Shown here: positions 18,003-26,350 of the stretch, piece after piece
Layout of the letters: the number at the start of each line of letters is the position of its first letter
Position numbering within the stretch: the stretch's first letter is position 1
DNA from: Bacillota bacterium
GTDB lineage: Bacteria > Bacillota > Clostridia > Christensenellales > Aristaeellaceae
Reading direction: 5' to 3'
Assembly (NCBI GenBank): GCA_023416655.1
Contig: JAEZHK010000020.1
Span: forward strand, 15,742-79,741
Length of the DNA stretch: 64,000 nt
Made by a program: the position numbers and the translations under genes
The notes under the pieces: model-generated
Databases searched by the model: none
Seen by the model: the letters and a program-made list of their open reading frames with translations, nothing else
Told to the model about the DNA's origin: nothing

Positions 18003-19724
18003 TTACTTGGCCTTGGCGGCGGCGTTGGCGCCGGCGATGCGCCCCATCGTCAGGCACATCTGGATGGAACTGCCCGAGGCAGGGTATTCCTTGAAGAAGA
18101 AGTCGCCGTTGGCCACGGCACCCGCGGCGTACAGGCCGGGAATGGCTGCGCCTTGGGCATTGAGTACCTGGGCGGAGAGATCGGTCTTGATGCCACCCAT
18201 GGAGCCGATGGTGGCCGGGACCACCTTCAGCGCGTAGTAGGGGCCGTCGCCAATGCCGGTCATCAGCGCGGCGGGTTTGCCAAAGTCGGCGTCTTCCTTG
18301 CCGGCCAGCTCGTTGTAGCGGCTGACGGTGGCGGAGAAGGTGGCCGCGTCCATCTCGGCGGCTTCGGCCAGCGCCTCGACCGAGTCAGCCTTGAACGCAT
18401 AGCCTTCCTGGGTGGCGGGGTCCAACACCTCGGGATTGGCGGTGGCGGCGTCATAGATCAGGAAGAAGTGGTCGGAGCCGTTTTTCAGCATGGCGCTGTG
18501 GAAGATCGGGTAATCGGCCACTTCGTTGACGAACCGGGATCCTTTGGCGTCGACGTACAAATAGGGACTCCAGATCTGTCCGTCCAGCGGGCTGGCGAAG
18601 GAGAACACCTCGCGGATGCCGCGGAAGCCAATGGCGCCATCCTTGAACACGGTGTCGGCGCCTACGGCGACCGCCATGTTGATGCCATCGCCCACGTTTC
18701 CGGGGCTGGAATAGGAATAGGAACCAGCGATGGAGGGCGCGTACTTGGCCTTCATCTCATCGCTGACGTCGAAGCCGCCGGTGGCGATGACCACGCCGCG
18801 GTTGGCGTAGGCGGTGACCTTGTGTCCGTCGGCGGCCAGCGCCTCGACGCCGGTCACCGCGCCGGTCTCGTCAGTGATGAGGGTCTTGGCAGCGGTGTCG
18901 GTGATGATCTTCACGCCACGGTCTTCAACCGCCTTCGCAAGCGGCAGCACGAGGCCTGAACCGCCGCCCGCGGACTGCATCCTCGGCACGGGGCTGATGC
19001 CGGAGGTGGTGGGGCCGGTGAGCGCCACGCCGTTGGCCTGAAGCCATTCGATGGTATCGTTGGACAGCCCGGCCACCAGCGCGAGGAGCGCTGGGTCGGC
19101 GTTGCCTTCGGCGCGGGTCTGCCAGTATTCGGCCAGCGCTTCGGGGCTGTCCTCCACGCCCGCTTCCTTCTGGAAGCTGGTGCCCGTGGCATAGACGAGG
19201 CCGCCGGAGATCAGTGTGTTGCCGCCCACACGGGACAGCTTCTCCAGAAGCACCACCGACGCACCGGCGTCGGCGGCCTCTGCGGCCGCCGCCAGGCCGG
19301 CCGCGCCGCCGCCCACCACCACGACGTCGTAGGTGATGACTTCGTCTTCCGCCGCGGTCGTGTTTGCCTCGGCGGCCTTGAGCGCCTCCACGTCGCCGCC
19401 GGCTTGGGCGACGCAATCCGCGACGGCGGCCAGAATGGCGTTTGAAGTCATGGTGGCGCCGGAGACGGTATCCACCTTCAGTGTTTGGCCGGCCACAATG
19501 GCGGCGGGAATTTTCTCGATGGGGGCTTCGGAGATGCCCGGCGTTTCGGAATGGGCGGTGACGGCGATGCCGGTGATCCGTTCGCCGTCAAAGGTGACCG
19601 ACACCTCGACAGGGCCGTTGTTGCCCTGGGCGGCGGCGGTGTAGGTACCCGCGGTGTACGCGAGCGCGGGCAGCGCCGTGACGAGAAGGACCAGGCTCAG
19701 GAGAATGGCTGATAGTTTACGCAT
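18003..19724 (-). CDS. Secreted FMN/FAD-dependent reductase (fumarate/urocanate reductase-like)
   Basis: 573 residues. A Sec signal peptide (1-22, ALA/YTAG) is followed by an FMN_bind domain. Its SGATMTS motif has Thr91, the expected covalent FMN site attached by ApbE. After a linker comes a fumarate-reductase-type FAD domain starting VVVVGGGAAGLAAAAEA. No heme motif is present. Relatives reduce fumarate, urocanate or cinnamate-type acceptors outside the membrane using electrons from membrane carriers. ATG 19724 has AAGGTG upstream and is preferred over the GTG at 19733. It is monocistronic; no cognate electron donor is adjacent, but the Rnf operon is 3 kb away. Confidence 0.88.
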   Translation of the reverse strand: MRKLSAILLSLVLLVTALPALAYTAGTYTAAAQGNNGPVEVSVTFDGERITGIAVTAHSETPGISEAPIEKIPAAIVAGQTLKVDTVSGATMTSNAILAAVADCVAQAGGDVEALKAAEANTTAAEDEVITYDVVVVGGGAAGLAAAAEAADAGASVVLLEKLSRVGGNTLISGGLVYATGTSFQKEAGVEDSPEALAEYWQTRAEGNADPALLALVAGLSNDTIEWLQANGVALTGPTTSGISPVPRMQSAGGGSGLVLPLAKAVEDRGVKIITDTAAKTLITDETGAVTGVEALAADGHKVTAYANRGVVIATGGFDVSDEMKAKYAPSIAGSYSYSSPGNVGDGINMAVAVGADTVFKDGAIGFRGIREVFSFASPLDGQIWSPYLYVDAKGSRFVNEVADYPIFHSAMLKNGSDHFFLIYDAATANPEVLDPATQEGYAFKADSVEALAEAAEMDAATFSATVSRYNELAGKEDADFGKPAALMTGIGDGPYYALKVVPATIGSMGGIKTDLSAQVLNAQGAAIPGLYAAGAVANGDFFFKEYPASGSSIQMCLTMGRIAGANAAAKAK

Positions 19725-19950
19725 GGTATTCACCTTTCTTCTTGGGTCTTGATGGTCGAACGCCTCATTTACATATTATCATATCGATTAGAGCTTATCT
19801 ATATCTGCCGTGATAATTCTTCCAAAGTTTTTTGGATATTGGAGCAGGTTTTCCAATTGGAGTGTTCTGGCCAACCGGGCTTGAGCAAATGCATAATGAA
19901 TTATGCGGAACGCTGAAGTTGCAATCTTTAATCTTTTAACAGCTTGAGTA

Positions 19951-19979
19951 TTGACAATTTGAAGTCCAAGGCGTACCAT
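19951..19979 (+). promoter_or_regulatory. Candidate promoter for the small membrane protein / Amt-PII genes
   Basis: TTGACA (19951-19956), 17-nt spacer, TACCAT (19974-19979). The -10 box matches at four of six positions. Confidence 0.65.
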
Positions 19980-19994
19980 ATGATTCAACAAACG

Positions 19995-20034
19995 AAGGCG
20001 TTGCGGGGTTTTCCCGCGGCGCCTTTCCTGTTTT
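19995..20034 (+). terminator. Terminator-like hairpin in the leader of the Amt-PII unit
   Basis: AAGGCG-tt-GCGGG pairs with CCCGC-gg-CGCCTT (19995-20007 / 20013-20025), followed by TCCTGTTTT. It lies shortly after the predicted transcription start, so it could attenuate the downstream genes. The second hairpin next to it could be an alternative fold. Confidence 0.45.
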
Positions 20035-20168
20035 CCGGGATCCACCCGGCAGGAAAACGCATCCGCACGGCGGCAAACTTCATACGATTAAAGGGCAAAG
20101 GAGTCCGCGTTGGGGCTTCTTTGCTTTTTTTAGCAGCTGGGCGGGCAACGGGGAAAGGGGGTGACGAT

Positions 20169-20456
20169 GTGAAAGCACAGGGTAGCGGGCAGGCGTTGGG
20201 CCGGGGCAAGATCGTGGCAGTCGGGCTTTTGTTTGTCACGTCCGCCGCGATCACGCTTCTGGGGCTAGCCTTCTCGGCGCTGAGCGCGTGGAACAGATGG
20301 GAATTTCTGGTGTTTCAGGCGAAGGTTTCCGGCGTGGCCTTCGGCGCGGTCGTCGCGTTTCTGGGCATGCGGTACTTCCTCGCGGTCCAGAAGCTGAAGC
20401 GGGCGGTGTACAATTCCAACTCGCGGTTTGCCTGGAGCAATTTCCGGAAGGGATAG
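20169..20456 (+). CDS. Small two-helix membrane protein, unknown function
   Basis: 95 residues with two hydrophobic helices (about 14-38 and 48-70), a polar N-terminus and a basic tail (QKLKRAVYNSNSRF). I do not recognise the family. The GTG at 20169 follows AAAGGGGGTGA. The same frame is open for 225 nt upstream, but that part covers the leader hairpins and has no ribosome-binding site. It precedes the ammonium channel gene by 57 nt and is probably cotranscribed, so a role connected with that channel is possible but unproven. Confidence 0.6.
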   Translation: MKAQGSGQALGRGKIVAVGLLFVTSAAITLLGLAFSALSAWNRWEFLVFQAKVSGVAFGAVVAFLGMRYFLAVQKLKRAVYNSNSRFAWSNFRKG

Positions 20457-20513
20457 CCAAACGAATCGGATCGGCTCGAAGTGGGGCCTCAATTTTGTAA
20501 AGAGGTGTGGTTT

Positions 20514-22535
20514 ATGAAGGCTTGGAAGAGAACTGCTGGAATCCTATTGCTGCTGCTCGTTCTCGTGATGTCGCTCTCGGCGGTCGTCGCTTCCGCGGAA
20601 GGCGATCCGACGGGCGCGTCCTACATCGCCACCACCGGAACCGAGACATTGGGCGACGTGGCGACCACCGCCAACAAGGCGTACTTCGGCGCAAACTTCA
20701 CCTGGGTCATGATTTGCGCCTTCATGGTGTTCTTCTTCCAGTGCGGCTTCGCGATGGTGGAGACCGGCTTCTGCCGCGGCAAGAACGCCGCGCACACCAT
20801 GACCATGAACTTCATGGTCTTTCTCGTCGGTGCGATCGGCTACTTCCTGGTGGGCTTCGCGCTGCAGATGGGCGGCTCCGGCGGCGCGGCCGGCCTTGGC
20901 TCCGGCGGGGGCGTGCTGAACGGCATGCTTTCGATCCCCGGCCTGGGCGGCGTCATGGGCACCAAGGGATTCTTCCTGAACGGCACCTATGACGCGGGCG
21001 TGTACGCGCTGTTCTTCTTCCAGATGGTGTTCATGGACACCACTGTGACCATCCCCACCGGCGCCATGGCGGAGCGGGTGAAGTACTCCGCGGTGGTGAT
21101 CACCTCCTTCTTCATCTCGATGCTGCTGTACCCGCTGTTTGCCAACTGGGTCTGGGGCGGTGGCTGGCTGGCCACGCTGGGCGCGAAGTTTGGCATCGGC
21201 CACGGTGTGGTGGACTTCGCCGGTTCCGCCGTGGTGCATTCGATGGGCGGCATGCTGGCGCTCTCTGGCGCCATCGTGCTCGGCCCCAGGATCGGGAAGT
21301 TCAAAAAGGACGGCACGGCCCGCGCCTTCCCCGGCCACAACATTCCCATGGCCATCATCGGCACCATCATCCTGTTCTTCTGCTGGTTCTCCTTCAACGC
21401 CGGTTCCACGCTGAACTCGTCCGATTTCCGCCTCGCGGTCGTCGCCACCAACACCATGATCGCGGGAGCGATCGGCGGCCTGGTCGCGATGTTCTACATG
21501 TGGGGCAAGTACGGCAAGCCCGACCCGTCCATGACGGCCAACGGCGCGCTGGCGGGCCTTGTGGCAATCACCGCCCCCTGCGCCTTTGTGAGCGGCATCT
21601 CCTCCTTCATCATCGGCCTCATCGCGGGCCTCTTGGTATGCGTCGCGGTGCCGTTCGTCGAGAACAAGTGGAAGCTGGACGACCCGGTGGGCGCGATCTC
21701 GGTCCACGGCGTGAACGGCTTCTGGGGCGTGTTGTCGCTGGGCCTGTTCGCCGACGGCAGCTATGGCGACGGCATCAACGGCGTGGCGGGCGGCGTGCGC
21801 GGCCTGTTCTACGGCGACGGCTCGCAGCTCGTGGCGCAGTTGATCTGCCTGGGCGTCCTGTTGGTCTTCGGCTTCGGCGTCTCCTATGTCTTCTTCAAGG
21901 TGCTCGACAAGGTCTGGGGCCTGCGCGTCGCGCCCGAGGATGAACTGGAGGGCCTCGACATCCCGGAGATGGGCGTGCTGGCCTACCCCGACCAGCAGCT
22001 GGTCCGCTCGGAGCTGGACTACGACTCCGACGACAACGCGCCCATCAAGCAGCTCAAGCGCTTTGGCAGGACCGGCCTGATCGAGAAGAATTATGGGACG
22101 CCTGTTGCGCAGGCCGTGCCGGTTGTGCAGACCACCACCATCGAGACTTCGCCCGCCTCCGTGCCCGCCCGCACCGGCCCGAAGTTCACCAAGGTGGAGA
22201 TCATCTGCAAGCAGAGCCGGTTTGAGGCGCTGAAGTCCGCCATGAGCGGCATCGGCATCACCGGCATGACCGTCACGCAGGTGCTGGGCTTTGGCCTGCA
22301 GAAGGGCAAGACCGAGTTCTACCGCGGCGTCGAGACCGAGACCAACCTGCTGCCCAAGGTGCAGGTGGAGATCGTGGTCTCCAAGGTGCCGGTCCGCACG
22401 GTCATCGATACCGCGAAGAAGGTGCTGTACACCGGCCACATCGGCGACGGCAAGATCTTCGTGTACGACGTGGAGAACGTCGTCAAGGTCCGCACCGGCG
22501 AGGAAGGCTACGACGCGCTGCAGGACGTGGAATAA
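20514..22535 (+). CDS. amt: Ammonium transporter with C-terminal PII (GlnB/GlnK) domain
   Basis: 673 residues. A signal peptide (1-29, ASA/EGD) precedes an eleven-helix Amt channel. The channel motifs MDTTVTIPTGAMAER, VVHSMGGMLALSGA and ISVHGVNGFWGVLS include the two pore histidines. After the cytoplasmic tail and a linker of about 60 residues comes a full PII domain (about 557-673) with GITGMTVTQVLGFGLQKGK, GDGKIFVYDV and RTGEEGYDALQ. In free PII proteins the T-loop tyrosine (Tyr51) is uridylylated; here that position is Thr608 within FYRGVETE. The channel would therefore carry its own nucleotide/2-oxoglutarate-sensing gate that cannot be uridylylated. ATG 20514 has AAGAGGTG upstream. Confidence 0.95.
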   Translation: MKAWKRTAGILLLLLVLVMSLSAVVASAEGDPTGASYIATTGTETLGDVATTANKAYFGANFTWVMICAFMVFFFQCGFAMVETGFCRGKNAAHTMTMNFMVFLVGAIGYFLVGFALQMGGSGGAAGLGSGGGVLNGMLSIPGLGGVMGTKGFFLNGTYDAGVYALFFFQMVFMDTTVTIPTGAMAERVKYSAVVITSFFISMLLYPLFANWVWGGGWLATLGAKFGIGHGVVDFAGSAVVHSMGGMLALSGAIVLGPRIGKFKKDGTARAFPGHNIPMAIIGTIILFFCWFSFNAGSTLNSSDFRLAVVATNTMIAGAIGGLVAMFYMWGKYGKPDPSMTANGALAGLVAITAPCAFVSGISSFIIGLIAGLLVCVAVPFVENKWKLDDPVGAISVHGVNGFWGVLSLGLFADGSYGDGINGVAGGVRGLFYGDGSQLVAQLICLGVLLVFGFGVSYVFFKVLDKVWGLRVAPEDELEGLDIPEMGVLAYPDQQLVRSELDYDSDDNAPIKQLKRFGRTGLIEKNYGTPVAQAVPVVQTTTIETSPASVPARTGPKFTKVEIICKQSRFEALKSAMSGIGITGMTVTQVLGFGLQKGKTEFYRGVETETNLLPKVQVEIVVSKVPVRTVIDTAKKVLYTGHIGDGKIFVYDVENVVKVRTGEEGYDALQDVE

Positions 22536-22554
22536 TCAAAGAATTGATTCAAGG

Positions 22555-22590
22555 AAAGTCCGCCGGGCGTTCGCGCCCTGCGGACTTTTT
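22555..22590 (+). terminator. Terminator after amt-PII
   Basis: AAAGTCCGC / GCGGACTTT stem with an inner GGGCG/CGCCC capped by TTCG, followed by TTTTT. Confidence 0.93.
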
Positions 22591-22696
22591 GCTGCGTGAA
22601 ACCCCGGGGATCGGTCAAATATCAGCTGTAAACGGCATGCAATGGATCTCATTTTATCGATAGTGCAATATTTTTTGCGGGGGGTCTCTACACAGG

Positions 22697-22725
22697 TTGC
22701 AAAAACTACGTAACCATGCTATAAT
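22697..22725 (+). promoter_or_regulatory. SigmaA promoter of the rnf operon
   Basis: TTGCAA (22697-22702), 17-nt spacer, TATAAT (22720-22725). It is followed by a leader of about 95 nt. The rest of the 22591-22827 gap shows no feature I recognise. Confidence 0.88.
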
Positions 22726-22827
22726 AATCCCGCTTCTTTCGAATCCATGATCTTTGCGTGTCATGCGGCGGCCCCGCCGTAACCGACCGATGGACATAGA
22801 AGACCTTCATGAGAAAGGGAATTGGAA

Positions 22828-24147
22828 ATGAGAACTTGCAGTTTCCCCGGAGGGACCCATCCTCCCAGCGCAAAGCCCGCCGACAGTGCCCTCTATATCA
22901 TGCCAGCCCCGGATCATGTGGTCATACCCATGCTCCGGTCTTCCGGCACACAGCTCACCCCGCTGGTCAAGCGGGGCGATTTTGTTTTCATGGGCCAGAA
23001 AATCGGCGACAGCGAGGCCTTTGTCAGCGCGCCGATACACGCCAGTGTCTCCGGCAAGGTAGTCCGCGTCGAACCCCGGCCCCACCCGGGCGGCAAGCGT
23101 TTTGTGCTCTCCGTGGTCATCGAAAATGACCGCCATGACACCTGGGACAAATCCTGCGAGCCGCCGGAAAGCGAGCCGGATGGCCCGGAGATCGTGCGGC
23201 TCGCCCGCGAGAAGGGCGTGGTGGGGATGGGCGGGGCCATGTTCCCGGCCCATGTCAAGCTGAATCCGCCCGCCGGAAAGAAAGTGGACACCTTGATCGC
23301 CAACGGCGCGGAGTGCGAGCCGGGGCTTTCCGCCGACGATTGCCTGATGCGGGAGCGCGCGGGAGACGTGATCGGCGGAATGCGCCTGGCGATGAAGGCG
23401 CTCCGGGCGGAGCGCGGCTTCGTCGGCATCGAGGAAAACAAGCCCGGGGCCATCCGCGCGATGGCCGAGGCGGCGGAGGGGACGCTTATACAGGTCGTTC
23501 CGCTCCGCGTAAGGTATCCACAGGGCGGCGAGAAGCAGCTGATCTACGCGCTGACCGGGCGGAAAGTGCTGCCGGGCGCGCTGCCGTCGGACGCGGGCTG
23601 CGCGGTCTTCAACGTGGGCACGCTGGCGGCCCTCGACAATGCCGTGGCCCTGGGCCGTCCGGTGGTCGAGCGGATCGTCACCGTAGCGGGTGGCGCGGTG
23701 CGTTCGCCCCGGAACATTCTGGCGCGCATCGGCGCCAGCTTCAAAGAATGCGTAGCGTTCTGCGGCGGATACGCGGAAGGCGGGCCAGGGAAGCTCATCT
23801 CCGGCGGGCCGATGATGGGCGTCGCGATATATACGGACGAGGTGCCGGTGATCGCGGGCACTTCGGGCATTCTGGCGCTCCCGGAGGGCGAGGCGCTTTT
23901 ACCGGAGCCGGGCGCGTGCCTGCACTGCGGACGCTGCCACCGGGTTTGCCCGATGCGCCTGCAGCCCTACGCCATTGAAGACGCCTTGGCCGCTCACGAC
24001 GCCGGCCGCGCGGCCCGCTTCGGCGCGCAGCACTGCATCGAATGCGGCGCCTGCGGTTACATCTGCCCCGCGCGGCGGCATTTGGTGCAGAACATGCGCT
24101 TGGCCAAGGCATTGGTGCGCGGCAGCGCCGTCGGCAAGAAGGCATAA
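22828..24147 (+). CDS. rnfC: Rnf complex subunit RnfC
   Basis: 439 residues. The N-terminal RnfC barrel domain, the NADH/FMN-binding SLBB-type fold (GAECEPGLSADDCLM, GGPMMGVAIY) and two ferredoxin-type [4Fe-4S] motifs are present: CLHCGRCHRVCP from Cys364 and CIECGACGYICP. RnfC is the peripheral NADH-binding subunit of the ferredoxin:NAD oxidoreductase that pumps Na+ or H+. ATG 22828 follows AAAGGGA. It is first in rnfCDGEAB, the order common in Clostridia. Confidence 0.96.
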   Translation: MRTCSFPGGTHPPSAKPADSALYIMPAPDHVVIPMLRSSGTQLTPLVKRGDFVFMGQKIGDSEAFVSAPIHASVSGKVVRVEPRPHPGGKRFVLSVVIENDRHDTWDKSCEPPESEPDGPEIVRLAREKGVVGMGGAMFPAHVKLNPPAGKKVDTLIANGAECEPGLSADDCLMRERAGDVIGGMRLAMKALRAERGFVGIEENKPGAIRAMAEAAEGTLIQVVPLRVRYPQGGEKQLIYALTGRKVLPGALPSDAGCAVFNVGTLAALDNAVALGRPVVERIVTVAGGAVRSPRNILARIGASFKECVAFCGGYAEGGPGKLISGGPMMGVAIYTDEVPVIAGTSGILALPEGEALLPEPGACLHCGRCHRVCPMRLQPYAIEDALAAHDAGRAARFGAQHCIECGACGYICPARRHLVQNMRLAKALVRGSAVGKKA

Positions 24148-24160
24148 GGAGGGCAGAAAC

Positions 24161-25159
24161 ATGCGACTGAACGTCTCCCCGTCCCCTCACCTGCGCGCGC
24201 CGCAGGATACGCGCGCGATCATGCGGCACGTGCTGATCGCGCTGACCCCCGCCTGCGTCGCGGGCGTTTACCGCTTCGGCTTCCGGGCGCTGATCGTGCT
24301 CGTGGCCTGTACGTTTTTTGCCGTGCTGGCCGAATGGGCGCTGAACCGCCTGATGAAGCGACCCCAGACCGCGGGGGACCTGTCCGCCGCCGTCACGGGG
24401 CTGCTCCTGGGCATGAACCTGCCCGCCGCCTCGCCCTGGTGGCTGTGCGCGCTGGGTTCGGTTTTCGCCATTGGCCTGGTCAAGATCCTCTTCGGCGGGC
24501 TGGGCAACAACTTCGTCAACCCGGCCCTCGCCGCCCGCGCATTTCTCTTGGCCAGTTTCCCGGTCCGCATGACCGCGTGGACCGCGCCGGCCAATTCGCC
24601 CCTTTCCAACGCCGCCGACGCGGTCTCCGCCGCGACGCCGCTGGCGCTCATCAAGCAGGGCGGGGGTGCGTTCCTGCAGTCCGGCGGCGCGGGGCCGGAC
24701 CTGATGCGCCTGCTCCTCGGGAACTCGGGCGGCTCAATCGGCGAGGTCAGCGAGATCGCGCTGCTGGCGGGGTTTGCGTGGCTTCTGATCTTCGGGGTCG
24801 TTTCCTTCCGCATCCCACTGGCGTACGTCGCGACGGTGTTCGCAGGGACGGCGCTCCTCGGCGGGGCGGCGGGGCAGGGCTTCTATCCGCCGCTCGTGAA
24901 CGGCGCGGCGCACGCGCTGTCGGGCGGGCTTATGCTGGGCGCGGTCTTCATGGCAACGGACCCTTCAACGTCCCCCGTCACCCGGACGGGCCAGTGGATC
25001 TACGCGCTGGGTTGCGGCCTTTTCACGGTGGTCATCCGGCTCTTCGGCGGGTATCCGGAGGGCGTCAGTTTCTCAATCCTGATCATGAACCTGTGCGTGC
25101 CGTTGATCGAGCGCGGCGTGCGCGCGCGGCCCTTTGGGGAGGTGAGGCGGCGTGCGTGA
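24161..25159 (+). CDS. rnfD: Rnf complex subunit RnfD
   Basis: 332 residues, a membrane protein of the NqrB/RnfD family. NNFVNPALAARAFLLASFP and the covalent FMN motif VSAATPL (Thr159) are present, as is GAVFMATDPSTSPVT. It passes electrons through its bound FMN within the complex. The ATG at 24161 with AGGAGG just upstream is preferred to the longer open frame that overlaps rnfC. Confidence 0.95.
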   Translation: MRLNVSPSPHLRAPQDTRAIMRHVLIALTPACVAGVYRFGFRALIVLVACTFFAVLAEWALNRLMKRPQTAGDLSAAVTGLLLGMNLPAASPWWLCALGSVFAIGLVKILFGGLGNNFVNPALAARAFLLASFPVRMTAWTAPANSPLSNAADAVSAATPLALIKQGGGAFLQSGGAGPDLMRLLLGNSGGSIGEVSEIALLAGFAWLLIFGVVSFRIPLAYVATVFAGTALLGGAAGQGFYPPLVNGAAHALSGGLMLGAVFMATDPSTSPVTRTGQWIYALGCGLFTVVIRLFGGYPEGVSFSILIMNLCVPLIERGVRARPFGEVRRRA

Positions 25160-25691
25160 AGCAATCCGGCTGAGCGGGCGGCTGTTTCTGATCGCGCTGC
25201 TCGCGGGCGTCCTGCTGGGCGCGACCTACTTCATCACCAAGGAGCCCATCGCGCGGCAGCAGGCGCTGCAGTCGGCGGCTGCGCGGGGCAAGGTGATCGA
25301 AGGATTGGCCCTTCCGGAGGAAGGCGTGGCGCTGACCGGCAATGTGCGGGGCTGCTACGTGACCGACGCGGGCGGGCGCGTCGTTGAAGTTGTGACAAAA
25401 GGCTACGGCGGAGAATTCCTGGTGACGGTGGGCGTGGCTCCGGACGGCGCGATCACCGGCGTGATCCTGGGCGAGAACAGGGAGACGGTGGGCCTGGGCA
25501 AGAACGCGGAGAAGCCCGGGTTTACCGGCCAGTTCATCGGCAAGAACGGGACGCTTGAGGTCGTCAAAAACAGCGCGTCTGGCAACCAGATCGATTCGGT
25601 GACGGGCGCGACGATCACGTCCCGCGCCGTGGCGGACGCGGTCAACGAGGCGCGCGCGTTCGCGCTCCAAAGGGGAGGTGCTGCAGGTTGA
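25152..25691 (+). CDS. rnfG: Rnf complex subunit RnfG
   Basis: 179 residues. One N-terminal membrane helix (about 9-28) is followed by an external FMN_bind domain. Its motif DSVTGATITSRAV contains Thr154, the expected covalent FMN site. The GTG start overlaps the rnfD stop by 8 nt. Like RnfD and the secreted flavoprotein at 18003-19724, it needs an ApbE flavin transferase, which is not in the window. Confidence 0.94.
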   Translation: MREAIRLSGRLFLIALLAGVLLGATYFITKEPIARQQALQSAAARGKVIEGLALPEEGVALTGNVRGCYVTDAGGRVVEVVTKGYGGEFLVTVGVAPDGAITGVILGENRETVGLGKNAEKPGFTGQFIGKNGTLEVVKNSASGNQIDSVTGATITSRAVADAVNEARAFALQRGGAAG

Positions 25692-26350
25692 GTGCTCTGA
25701 AAGTGTTCCTGAACGGGCTGTGGAAGGAGAATCCGACGTTTCGGATGCTGCTTGGCATGTGCCCGACGCTGGCGGTATCCACCGCGGCGGTCAACGGCAT
25801 CGGCATGGGGCTGGCCGCGACGGCGGTATTGACCTGCTCCAACATCTTCGTGTCGCTGCTTCGGAATTTCATCCCGAACGAGGTGCGCATCCCGGCCTAT
25901 GTGGTGATCATCGCCTCGTTCACGACCATCGTGGAGCTCCTTCTCAAGGCGTTCGTGCCGGCGCTCGACCAGGCGCTGGGGCTTTACATCCCGCTGATCG
26001 TGGTCAACTGCATCATCCTGGCGCGCGCGGAGGCCTTCGCAAATTCCAACAGCGTGTGGCTGAGCACCATGGACGGTCTGGGCATGGGCATGGGCTTCAC
26101 GCTGGCGCTCACGGTGTTCGCGGCCGTCCGGGAGGCAATCGGCGCGGGCACGGTGTTCGGCGTCTCGCTGTTTGGCGGCGGCTTCGAGCCGGTCATGGCG
26201 GTTCTGATGACGCCCGGGGGCTTCATCGCGCTGGGGCTGTTGCTCGGCGGCATCAACTTCCTCTCCAGAAAAAAGAAGAAGGAGGTGAAGGTCGATGGAC
26301 TACATTGTGCGGCTTGCCCTCATAGCGATCACTGCGGCACTGGTCAATAA
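25688..26350 (+). CDS. rnfE: Rnf complex subunit RnfE
   Basis: 220 residues, six membrane helices, paired with RnfA. Conserved blocks are LLGMCPTLAVSTAAVNGIGMG and LYIPLIVVNCIILARAEAFA. It starts at a TTG four bases before the rnfG stop. It ends with a basic stretch and a cysteine-rich tail (CAACPHSDHCG) whose coding sequence overlaps the first 56 nt of rnfA. The two membrane cysteines correspond to the ligands of a buried [2Fe-2S] cluster shared with RnfA in studied complexes. Confidence 0.94.
   Translation: MSALKVFLNGLWKENPTFRMLLGMCPTLAVSTAAVNGIGMGLAATAVLTCSNIFVSLLRNFIPNEVRIPAYVVIIASFTTIVELLLKAFVPALDQALGLYIPLIVVNCIILARAEAFANSNSVWLSTMDGLGMGMGFTLALTVFAAVREAIGAGTVFGVSLFGGGFEPVMAVLMTPGGFIALGLLLGGINFLSRKKKKEVKVDGLHCAACPHSDHCGTGQ

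Larger units (their letters stand above)
19725..20168. other. AT-rich intergenic region between flavoprotein gene and small membrane protein gene
   Basis: This 444-nt stretch is clearly more A+T-rich than its surroundings between about 19740 and 19960. It must hold the minus-strand promoter of the flavoprotein gene, though I cannot pick one confidently. It also holds a plus-strand promoter at 19951-19979 and a structured leader with two hairpins (19995-20025, and about 20030-20057 with CCGGG/CCCGG). I see no convincing gene before 20169. Confidence 0.6.

Noticed and set aside
17457..18959. A 500-codon plus-strand open frame running through the convergent permease and flavoprotein genes
   Set aside because: It crosses the bidirectional terminator and is the antisense of the flavoprotein gene.
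20544..22439. A 631-codon minus-strand open frame inside amt-PII
   Set aside because: It is an antisense shadow; the composition is mostly His, Asp, Ala and Gly with no domain.
22591..22827. Possible riboswitch upstream of rnfC
   Set aside because: Only a promoter and an unstructured leader can be recognised; no conserved aptamer motif was found.
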